This document shows positions 7,256-13,366 of a DNA stretch of 13,366 nucleotides, piece after piece. Under the pieces are notes generated by a model, which worked only from the letters and a program-made list of their open reading frames with translations, made no database searches and was not told where the DNA came from. The stretch comes from an uncultured Prevotella sp. (GTDB lineage Bacteria > Bacteroidota > Bacteroidia > Bacteroidales > Bacteroidaceae), in assembly GCA_946623195.1 (NCBI GenBank), contig CAMOQW010000048.1, positions 1 to 13,366 on the forward strand. The letters run 5' to 3'. The stretch's first letter is position 1. Every line of letters begins with the position of its first letter. The position numbers were made by a program, and so were the translations under genes.

Positions 7256-9334
7256 ATGAGCAAAAAGAGCACTATGCTGGGCTTGGTGGCACTCCTTTCG
7301 GGGAGTGTCACTTTCGCACAAATCCACAAGATGGAGCGCAGCGACTCGTCGGTCGTCAGCCGTACCCTGAACCTCAACCCCGTCGTCGTCACCGGCTCGG
7401 GCCATCACCAGCGGCTCAAGTCAACCCCAGCCCCCGTCCACGTACTGTCGGCAGAAGAAATCCACCAGCAGGGCATCACCACCCTCGACGATGCCCTGGT
7501 ACGCATGATGCCAGGGCTGACGATGGCACCCAACTCGATGGGCAGCTTCCTGCGAATGAACGGATTGGGCAACAAGTACATCCTCATTCTCATCAACGGC
7601 CAGAAGCTGTCGGGCGACATCTCCGGCAACATAGACCTCACGCGGGTCAACATGTCGCGCATAAAACGTATTGAGATACTGGACGGGGCTGCCTCGTCAC
7701 TCTACGGCAGCGATGCCATCGGCGGTGTCATCAACATCATCACCGACCAACCCACCAGTGCGTTGTGCAGCATTACCAACACCACAAAAATCAGCGGTCA
7801 CGGCATACTGACAGAGAGCGTCAACCTGGACATCCACGACGGCGGCTTCGGCAGCTACACTTCGCTGACCCACGACCGTGCCGACAGCTACCAGAACAAC
7901 CCGCTGGAATACAAGAAGGGTTCCGACACAGAGACGCAGACAACCATAGCCCCCTACTTCACCGGCTACCGCTCCAGCATCGTCGGCCAGAAGTTTACCT
8001 ATTCACCCAACAAGCACCTGGCACTGAACGCCGGTTTCGACTACTCTTACAAAATCACCGACCGCCCCGATAGCCGCCCCGACGTGGCTGGCGGCACCGA
8101 CTATGAAATGCGCTACAAGGGACTGCGCTGGAACGTGGGCGGCATCTATAAGTTTACCAACCGCCACTCGCTGCAGGCCGACTTCGTGGTTGACCGCTTC
8201 CGCTACGGCAGGGAGTACGACGTGGACACCAAGGACTATCCCGCCGGCACCTATACCCAGTCGAAGAAGCAACGCTCCATGGAGGGCGAACTGAAAGCAA
8301 TCCTCGGACTCAGCAGCAACAGCACCACCATCGTCGGTGCCGACTGGCGGAAAGACTGGCTGACGGCAACTTCGGGCAACATCCGTCAAAACGCTTACAC
8401 GCTGGCTGTCTATGCCCAACACGAACACAAGGCGGCCATCGGCCACGGCATTGCCACCGCCACGCTCGGTCTCCGTTATACCCGCCACCAGACCTTTGGC
8501 AATCAGCTGACACCCAAGGTTTCGCTGATGTACAGTCTTGGACCCGTCAATCTTCGCGCCACGTATTCTGCCGGGTTCCGCGCCCCCGGACTCGACGAAG
8601 TCTATTACCACTACTTCTCCGTCAACCGTGGCAAGCCACAGATCATCTTCGGCAACCGCGACCTGAAGTCAGAAAAGAGCCACTACTTCTCGCTCAATGC
8701 CGAATACCGCACGCAGACACTGGCCGTCAGCGTGACAGGCTACGTCAACCGCATCAGCGACATGGTGATTCGCCACGACATCGACACTGACGCTTCATCA
8801 CTCGCTATGCTGCGACAGGAGTTTCCCGAGATGAGCGACGACCAGGCACAGCGGCTGGAGCGCTACTCCCGCTACATGAACAGCGACCGTGGCGACGTGA
8901 AGGGACTGCAGGTGAGCACATCGGCCAACATCACCCACGGCCTCAACCTGTCGGCCAGCTATGCCTATACCTACGCACGCAGCAACAGCAGCGGCGAGTG
9001 GACCCTGCTGGAGCGCAGCATCCGCCATGCCGCTACCGTCAGTGCCAACTATCACCACACGTGGGGCCGCTACCGACTGAATATCAACCTCAGCGGCAAA
9101 CTGCAGTCTGAGACCTACTACACCAGCTATGAGAATGCACCGGGCTTCGGTATATGGAGCCTCCACACCACCCACACGCTGGACTTAGGCCACCATCTGA
9201 CGCTGGAGCCACAACTCGGCATCGACAACCTATTTAACCGCGCCGACCGACGCATCGACTCCCCACAGCGCAAATATGCTCTCTTCACGCCGGGACGCAT
9301 GGTCGTAGCGGGCCTGAAGTTCAGAATCAGGTAG
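7256..9334 (+). CDS. Second TonB-dependent outer-membrane receptor
   Basis: A 692-residue outer-membrane receptor. I start at the ATG at 7256, where M-S-K-K-S-T-M-L-G-L begins a signal peptide ending near F-A-Q (20-22); an in-frame ATG at 7196 lies inside the chelatase-like gene and would spoil the signal. A TonB box-like N-P-V-V-V-T-G (41-47) precedes a plug with G-L-G-N-K-Y-I-L-I-L-I-N-G-Q-K (103-117), I-K-R-I-E-I-L-D-G (136-144) and Y-G-S-D-A-I-G-G-V-I-N-I-I-T (150-163). These closely parallel the first receptor, so the two are related, yet the barrels differ. The chain ends L-K-F-R-I-R without an extra tail. It is the third gene of the riboswitch-led operon, so it is probably also cobalamin-repressed. 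Substrate unknown; a corrinoid, haem or other tetrapyrrole is a reasonable guess from context. Confidence 0.88.
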   Translation: MSKKSTMLGLVALLSGSVTFAQIHKMERSDSSVVSRTLNLNPVVVTGSGHHQRLKSTPAPVHVLSAEEIHQQGITTLDDALVRMMPGLTMAPNSMGSFLRMNGLGNKYILILINGQKLSGDISGNIDLTRVNMSRIKRIEILDGAASSLYGSDAIGGVINIITDQPTSALCSITNTTKISGHGILTESVNLDIHDGGFGSYTSLTHDRADSYQNNPLEYKKGSDTETQTTIAPYFTGYRSSIVGQKFTYSPNKHLALNAGFDYSYKITDRPDSRPDVAGGTDYEMRYKGLRWNVGGIYKFTNRHSLQADFVVDRFRYGREYDVDTKDYPAGTYTQSKKQRSMEGELKAILGLSSNSTTIVGADWRKDWLTATSGNIRQNAYTLAVYAQHEHKAAIGHGIATATLGLRYTRHQTFGNQLTPKVSLMYSLGPVNLRATYSAGFRAPGLDEVYYHYFSVNRGKPQIIFGNRDLKSEKSHYFSLNAEYRTQTLAVSVTGYVNRISDMVIRHDIDTDASSLAMLRQEFPEMSDDQAQRLERYSRYMNSDRGDVKGLQVSTSANITHGLNLSASYAYTYARSNSSGEWTLLERSIRHAATVSANYHHTWGRYRLNINLSGKLQSETYYTSYENAPGFGIWSLHTTHTLDLGHHLTLEPQLGIDNLFNRADRRIDSPQRKYALFTPGRMVVAGLKFRIR

Positions 9335-9405
9335 CGAAAGTGTTAAAACACACTAATAAATTATAAACTATTGTCAGTAACGTGCCGTGTTTGCACAATA
9401 TTTAT

Positions 9406-9413
9406 TACCTTTG
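9406..9413 (+). promoter_or_regulatory. Predicted -7 promoter box of the M23 peptidase gene
   Basis: TACCTTTG matches the Bacteroidota -7 consensus and is followed by CACC, as in two other promoters of the window. No well-spaced -33 TTTG is present; the nearest, at 9390-9393, is only 12 bp upstream. The predicted leader before the ATG at 9472 is roughly 55 nt. Confidence 0.6.
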
Positions 9414-9424
9414 CACCGTTATGT

Positions 9425-9437
9425 TTCCGTAACGGAA
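9425..9437. repeat. Perfect 13-bp palindrome in the M23 gene leader
   Basis: TTCCGT-A-ACGGAA is a perfect inverted repeat with a single central base, lying between the predicted transcription start and the ATG of the peptidase gene. As RNA it would form at most a 5-bp hairpin with a 3-nt loop; as DNA its symmetry would suit a dimeric regulator. No regulator can be named from the sequence. Confidence 0.4.
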
Positions 9438-9471
9438 CAAAATTAGTAACCCGAAACCAAAACAATTTATA

Positions 9472-10416
9472 ATGAATATATTGAAGACATTTGCATTTCT
9501 GGCTTTAGCAACAATGAGTTCTCTCCCGACGATGGGACAAGACTTGTTGGCACGTCAGGCACCTATTGACACAAAGATGAAAGCTGTAGACAGCGTAGCA
9601 CTACAGCGACTCATATACACCGAGAACTACGACTCTCCCGCCGCAGACCTCTACGACGACTGGAGCAACCAATATGCACATCGCGAGACGGCGTTGCCCG
9701 ACACATTCCGCATCTCGCTGCGCGACTTCTGCATGCCCACACCCAGCCGCGTCATCACTTCAAACTTCGGAGCCCGCTGGGGACGCCAGCACAAGGGCCT
9801 CGACATCAAGGTATATACCGGCGACACCATCCGTGCTGCCTTCTCAGGCAAAGTGCGCGTGGTACGCTATGAAGGTCGCGGCTACGGCAAATATGTCGTC
9901 ATCCGCCACTACAACGGCCTGGAGACCATCTATGGCCACATGTCGAAACAGCTCGTGGTGGAAGACCAGGAGGTGCGCGCCGGCGACCCCATCGGACTGG
10001 GTGGCAACACCGGTCGCAGCACGGGCTCGCATCTGCACTTCGAGACGCGTCTCTGCGGCGTAGCCCTCAACCCGGCCCTGATGTTCGACTTCCGCAATCA
10101 GGACGTGGTAGAAGATGAGTACATCTACCGCAAGTCTACCTACAACAGGGAGTCGGCAGCGGCCACCCGTCTGCGTGGCGTTCAGGGCAATGGCAGCTAT
10201 ACCGCCGCCGATGTGCTGGGCGAAGACGTAGAGCTGGCCACAGCAGCCCCCGCAGCTTCTTACGCTCAGGAGACCCGCTTCCACAAGGTGAAGCGCGGCG
10301 AGACGCTCTACTCCATTGCCAAGCGTCGCGGAACTACGGTAGACCGCATCATGAAGCTGAACCATCTGAAGAAGAACGCACGCCTGCGTGCCGGTCAGAT
10401 TCTGAAATTCGACTAA
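9472..10416 (+). CDS. Exported M23 metallopeptidase with C-terminal LysM (murein hydrolase)
   Basis: A 314-residue exported zinc endopeptidase predicted to cut peptide cross-links in peptidoglycan. The hydrophobic signal peptide ends near T-M-G-Q (20-23). The M23 (LytM/lysostaphin) domain covers about 90-205. Zinc ligands are visible as H-K-G-L-D (His107, Asp111) and H-L-H (His187, His189), and the catalytic-type Y-G-H is at His156; G-N-T-G-R-S-T-G precedes the H-L-H motif. All key residues are present, so an active enzyme is expected rather than an EnvC/NlpD-like degenerate activator. A LysM domain at about 269-313 (H-K-V-K-R-G-E-T-L-Y-S-I-A-K to A-G-Q-I-L-K) should bind glycan strands. The order M23 then LysM is the reverse of the common LysM-M23 arrangement. 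Single gene with its own promoter and a strong terminator. Confidence 0.93.
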   Translation: MNILKTFAFLALATMSSLPTMGQDLLARQAPIDTKMKAVDSVALQRLIYTENYDSPAADLYDDWSNQYAHRETALPDTFRISLRDFCMPTPSRVITSNFGARWGRQHKGLDIKVYTGDTIRAAFSGKVRVVRYEGRGYGKYVVIRHYNGLETIYGHMSKQLVVEDQEVRAGDPIGLGGNTGRSTGSHLHFETRLCGVALNPALMFDFRNQDVVEDEYIYRKSTYNRESAAATRLRGVQGNGSYTAADVLGEDVELATAAPAASYAQETRFHKVKRGETLYSIAKRRGTTVDRIMKLNHLKKNARLRAGQILKFD

Positions 10417-10433
10417 GTTATTTACCCCCGCAT

Positions 10434-10470
10434 AAAAAGGAAAGAGGTCTTTGCGACCTCTTTCCTTTTT
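10434..10470. terminator. Bidirectional intrinsic terminator
   Basis: A perfect 16-bp stem: AAAAAGGAAAGAGGTC at 10434-10449 pairs with GACCTCTTTCCTTTTT at 10455-10470, around the 5-nt loop TTTGC. The T-run is on the 3' side in both directions, so it can end both the M23 transcript (plus) and the GH30 transcript (minus). The right arm directly touches the GH30 stop codon at 10471-10473. Confidence 0.92.
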
Positions 10471-12003
10471 TTATTTCACGAAGATAACCTTGGACGAGCC
10501 GTCAGGTTGCTTTTCTACGCACAGGCCGCGAGGCGTCTCCATGCGGCGGCCTTGCAGGTCGAAATAGCTGCGCGGCCCCGTGGCAGCCTGTTTGGTCAGC
10601 TCCTGAATGGCCGTGCCGCCACGGTCTATCATGAAGATATAGGTGTTCAGACTGCGTGCGGGCACCGGAAGGGTCAGTTCACTGGTTGGCTCACTGATGT
10701 CGATGGGTGTCGACTTGCAGAGCTCATCGTTGCCTGTCGACTTCAGGTGGCTGCCGCTTTTCACCTTATACGGCAGTTGAAGCTTCAGGTCGATGGTATT
10801 CTTCGTGGTGTCGATAGCCATGACAATCAGCGAATCGCCCTTGATGTATGCAGAGGTCTCGAAGGCCGTCTCGGTGACTGCAAAGCCGGGGTCGCCGGCA
10901 GTCTTGATGCTGCAGGTGGTGCCCAGACGGGTAGACCCCGTGACGTGCTTGGAGAAGTGGGACATGACGTAGGCACGAGGCAGCAGCGTATTCTTCGTGT
11001 TGCCGGGGTTATACTTCGTCTCGCCCGTTCCCACGAAGGCCCAGTGAGCACGCATATACCAATAGATATAGCCCGTGCAGCCGGCCGTCATACACTCGTT
11101 GAGCTCTTCGGCAAAGAGCAGCTGCTCATGCCAGTTGGGCAGGTGACTGATATGGTCGGTCGACGAATGCTCCGTCATCCATACCTCTTTGCCGTATTTT
11201 GCCGCCAGCACTGCGGCCTCCTTCAAGTTGCCCATAGCCGGATGACCATAGATGTGACCGGCCACGATGTCAATCTGCCGGCGGGCGTCGGCATCGTTCA
11301 TCAGGGCATCGGAATAGCGCGGGTCGAAGCCTAACGGTTCAGCACTCATCAGGCGCACGCCTTTGTACTTCTCGCGGTCCAGCAAGTAGGCATAGTTCTT
11401 CACCAGCGTCACCTGCTGTTCGGGGGTGTAGAGACAGCCCGAATAGCTCACCCACCAGTCGGGTTCGTTCTGTACGGAGACGGCATCCACGTCCACGCCG
11501 TTCTGCTGCATATACTCCAGGAACGTGTTCAGCCAGGGAAAGAATTTCTCATAGCAGTCGGCACGCAACTCACCGCGCTTATTGCCCTGGTCGTTCGAGT
11601 TGCCACCCTGTGCCGAGCCGTTGGTCTTGTATTCACCGGGCGGCGACCACGGGGTGCCGAACACGATGCCGCCGCGCTGCTTCACGATTTTAGCCGATGG
11701 CAGCGACCCCTTCCAGTCGTAGGGCGTGTCGTAGTTGTTCCATTCCTTTACGATGACATCGCCCACGAAGTTTGGCGATATCTCCATACGCATGATGTTC
11801 AGCCCGATGGGCGACTCTGCTCCGTAGAGCAATTGCACAGGTTTGGTGTCATTGCCATAAGGGCACATGGCACCATCACAGCAAGCAGCACCAAAGCCCG
11901 TTATCGTCTGATAGCGGGTATCGCTCACCGTAACCGTCACAGTAGCTGCCTGAATGGTTGTCAGTGCAGCCGTTGCAAGAATTGTTGTAATAAGTTTCTT
12001 CAT
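10471..12003 (-). CDS. Secreted glycoside hydrolase family 30 enzyme (xylanase-like, subfamily 8 type)
   Basis: A 510-residue exported glycosidase. The ATG at 12001-12003 begins a signal peptide M-K-K-L-I-T-T-I-L-A, cleaved near I-Q-A (17-19). The (beta/alpha)8 catalytic core resembles Bacillus subtilis XynC: G-F-G-A near 36-39, G-T-P-W-S-P-P (116-122), acid/base Glu180 in V-Q-N-E-P-D, and nucleophile Glu278 in V-W-M-T-E-H. M-S-H-F-S-K (347-352) leads into the C-terminal beta-sandwich side domain, about 355-455. The glucuronate-binding part of classical glucuronoxylanases (W-Y-I-R-R-S-Y in XynC) reads W-Y-M-R-A-H-W here (315-321), so the key Arg is absent. The protein ends with Y-F-D-L-Q-G-R-R and V-I-F-V-K, a tail common on Prevotella secreted proteins. 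Likely substrate is xylan or a related beta-glycan, but specificity is uncertain. No SusCD or other glycosidase genes are adjacent. Confidence 0.88.
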   Translation of the reverse strand: MKKLITTILATAALTTIQAATVTVTVSDTRYQTITGFGAACCDGAMCPYGNDTKPVQLLYGAESPIGLNIMRMEISPNFVGDVIVKEWNNYDTPYDWKGSLPSAKIVKQRGGIVFGTPWSPPGEYKTNGSAQGGNSNDQGNKRGELRADCYEKFFPWLNTFLEYMQQNGVDVDAVSVQNEPDWWVSYSGCLYTPEQQVTLVKNYAYLLDREKYKGVRLMSAEPLGFDPRYSDALMNDADARRQIDIVAGHIYGHPAMGNLKEAAVLAAKYGKEVWMTEHSSTDHISHLPNWHEQLLFAEELNECMTAGCTGYIYWYMRAHWAFVGTGETKYNPGNTKNTLLPRAYVMSHFSKHVTGSTRLGTTCSIKTAGDPGFAVTETAFETSAYIKGDSLIVMAIDTTKNTIDLKLQLPYKVKSGSHLKSTGNDELCKSTPIDISEPTSELTLPVPARSLNTYIFMIDRGGTAIQELTKQAATGPRSYFDLQGRRMETPRGLCVEKQPDGSSKVIFVK

Positions 12004-12027
12004 AGTTGCAATATCCTTTTGGGGTGA

Positions 12028-12035
12028 CAAAAGTA
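12028..12035 (-). promoter_or_regulatory. Predicted -7 promoter box of the GH30 gene
   Basis: The minus strand reads TACTTTTG, matching TAnnTTTG, about 24 bp before the GH30 ATG, leaving a leader of roughly 20 nt. I see no convincing -33 TTTG at the usual distance. Confidence 0.5.
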
Positions 12036-12141
12036 CGAAAAACTTCTGATACTCGTTGCACCTGACCTCAAAAAAATGACCCTTGGCGGGCTATTCTGCG
12101 TTAATCTTCGATAATTGCTCGCTTGTTACAAGATTTTGCAG

Positions 12142-12149
12142 TATCTTTG
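12142..12149 (+). promoter_or_regulatory. Predicted -7 promoter box of the cupin gene
   Basis: TATCTTTG fits TAnnTTTG and is followed by CACCCG, identical to the bases after the riboswitch-operon promoter. TTG at 12123-12125 could act as -33, though 16 bp is shorter than usual spacing. The predicted leader is about 15-20 nt. The box lies inside an upstream extension of the reading frame, supporting the later ATG at 12172. Confidence 0.6.
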
Positions 12150-12171
12150 CACCCGATTTGACAAACAAGCT

Positions 12172-13359
12172 ATGAGAATAATAACTACTATCGTCGCTCT
12201 GCTCATGGCAGCGACGAACATCAATGCACAAGCGAACATGAAAGAGAATGTAGATTTCAATGTGTGGCCAAAGGGCAATCTGAACACTGCCTATGCCAAG
12301 TATTTCATCGGTAACAGCTATCTGGCCCCGCTGGGTGGCGAGAACAGCAATGTGGTGAACGTCACCTTCGAACCGCGCTGCCGCAACAACTGGCACATCC
12401 ACCACAAGTCGGTGCAGGTGCTCATCTGCGTGGCCGGTCACGGCTGGTATGTCGAGGAGGGCAAGGAGCCCGTCGCCATGCACCCGGGTTCGGTAGTGGC
12501 CATCCCTGCCGAGGCCAAGCACTGGCACGGTGCCGCCCGCGACTCCTGGTTCCAGCACCTGACCTATATGACGAAAGTGGAGGAAGGAGCCTCCAACGAG
12601 TGGCTGGAACCCGTCACGGATGCCGAGTATGACAAGCTGCCCGCCAGCCTGGCGATGCTCAGCGAGACCGACCCCGAATACTGCCAGCGCTTCCAGGCCT
12701 TTGCCTTTGATGAGGTGGTGGAGCAGGTGAAGACGCGCCTTGACGACCACACCCGCTACATCGGCTATCTGGCCACACTCCTGGGCTGTCAGGGCATCGA
12801 TGCTTACCGCGAGCTGCTGCCCGAAGCCCTCGACAAGGGGGTGATGCCTGCCGAAGTGAAGGAAATCGTCTATCAGGCCACTGCCTATCTGGGCATGGGT
12901 CGTGTCCGTCCGTTCCTGACGGCTACCAACGAGATTCTCACGGCTCGCGGCATCGCCCTGCCGCTGCCATCCGGCCTGACCACCACGATGGAGACCCGCC
13001 GGGAGGCTGGCACCGAGGCCCAGGTAGGCTGCTTCGGCGACTCGATGCGCGACTTCTGGAAGTCGGGACCTGAAGACAGCCGGCACATCAACAAATGGCT
13101 GGCCGACAATTGTTTCGGCGACTACTACACCCGTACCGGACTCGACCTGAAGATGCGTGAACTCATCACCTTCTGCTTCCTGGCCGCCCAGGGTGGCTGC
13201 GAACCACAGTTGAAAGGCCACATCGCTGGCAACTACCACGTAGGCAACGACCAGGAGCTGCTCATTGCCGTCATCTCTGCCAATCTGCCCTTCATCGGCT
13301 ATCCTCGTACGCTCAATGCCCTCAACTGCATCCGCAGCGTAGAACAAAATCGCAAGTAG
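12172..13359 (+). CDS. Exported cupin and carboxymuconolactone-decarboxylase-like fusion protein
   Basis: A 395-residue predicted periplasmic protein. The ATG at 12172 starts a signal peptide ending near I-N-A-Q (17-20); an in-frame ATG at 12115 would add 19 residues that cover the promoter. The N-terminal cupin (about 35-135) shows W-H-I-H-H (His75, His77), Gln82, P-G-S-V-V-A-I-P (105-112) and H-W-H-G (His117, His119), enough histidines for a metal site. Two carboxymuconolactone-decarboxylase/AhpD-like segments follow: about 190-260, and about 285-390 with R-E-L-I-T-F-C-F-L-A-A (329-339) and Q-L-K-G-H-I-A-G (346-353). Cys335, Cys343 and His350 are near the usual AhpD active-site region but do not form a C-x-x-C. 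Cupin-CMD fusions are common in gut Bacteroidota; substrate unknown, a redox or small-molecule decarboxylation or isomerisation role is only a guess. No terminator is visible in the 7 bp remaining. Confidence 0.85.
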   Translation: MRIITTIVALLMAATNINAQANMKENVDFNVWPKGNLNTAYAKYFIGNSYLAPLGGENSNVVNVTFEPRCRNNWHIHHKSVQVLICVAGHGWYVEEGKEPVAMHPGSVVAIPAEAKHWHGAARDSWFQHLTYMTKVEEGASNEWLEPVTDAEYDKLPASLAMLSETDPEYCQRFQAFAFDEVVEQVKTRLDDHTRYIGYLATLLGCQGIDAYRELLPEALDKGVMPAEVKEIVYQATAYLGMGRVRPFLTATNEILTARGIALPLPSGLTTTMETRREAGTEAQVGCFGDSMRDFWKSGPEDSRHINKWLADNCFGDYYTRTGLDLKMRELITFCFLAAQGGCEPQLKGHIAGNYHVGNDQELLIAVISANLPFIGYPRTLNALNCIRSVEQNRK

Positions 13360-13366
13360 TTAGCTA

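Larger units (their letters stand above)
9335..9471. other. Intergenic region between the receptor operon and the M23 gene
   Basis: AT-rich spacer of 137 bp. GTGTT-AA-AACAC at 9340-9351, just after the receptor stop, is a short inverted repeat without a T-tract, so a poor terminator. The rest carries the promoter box at 9406-9413 and a palindrome at 9425-9437. No gene is seen here. Confidence 0.5.

Noticed and set aside
9340..9351. GTGTT-AA-AACAC as the terminator of the receptor operon.
   Set aside because: Stem of only 5 bp with a 2-nt loop and no following T-tract.
12091..13347. A 418-codon minus-strand open frame opposite the cupin-CMD gene.
   Set aside because: It is the antisense shadow of a gene with clear domains and a signal peptide; its translation shows no recognisable motif and begins inside the opposite promoter region.

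Overview
The window looks like chromosomal DNA of a Bacteroidota member, most likely Bacteroidales and possibly Prevotellaceae. The clues are promoters of the TAnnTTTG type without clear Shine-Dalgarno sites, TonB-dependent receptors with Bacteroidota-style signal peptides, a lipoprotein whose Cys is followed by Gly-Asp-Asp-Asp, and a Prevotella-like C-terminal tail (Y-x-D-L-Q-G-R-R) on a secreted glycosidase. The coding DNA is GC-rich with GC-rich third positions, which produces many long antisense open frames that I treat as shadows.

Layout. On the minus strand, 56-3643 is a tightly overlapping late cobalamin-biosynthesis operon in the order cbiA (a,c-diamide synthase), cobQ/cbiP (cobyric acid synthase), cbiB (adenosylcobinamide-phosphate synthase). 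It is transcribed leftward and may continue past the window edge. On the plus strand, 3702-9334 is a divergent operon headed by a cobalamin riboswitch (aptamer 3718-3885). It holds a BtuB-like TonB-dependent receptor, a CbiK-family chelatase-like lipoprotein and a second TonB-dependent receptor. Both promoters lie in the 61 bp between 3649 and 3709. Only the uptake side carries the riboswitch; the biosynthesis side appears to start transcription almost at the cbiA ATG.

Right of this are three apparently unrelated units. An exported M23 endopeptidase with a C-terminal LysM (9472-10416) converges on a secreted GH30 glycosidase (10471-12003, minus) across a perfect 16-bp bidirectional terminator. 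An exported cupin plus carboxymuconolactone-decarboxylase fusion (12172-13359) is transcribed divergently from the GH30 gene.

How the parts fit. The left two operons form a cobalamin module: uptake of corrinoid or a related tetrapyrrole across the outer membrane, repressed when cobalamin is plentiful, next to cytoplasmic finishing steps. The most interesting element is the CbiK-like protein, which is a predicted lipoprotein, possibly surface-exposed, between two receptors. This resembles the IhtA/IhtB haem system of Porphyromonas gingivalis but is under cobalamin control and has an altered metal-ligand position.
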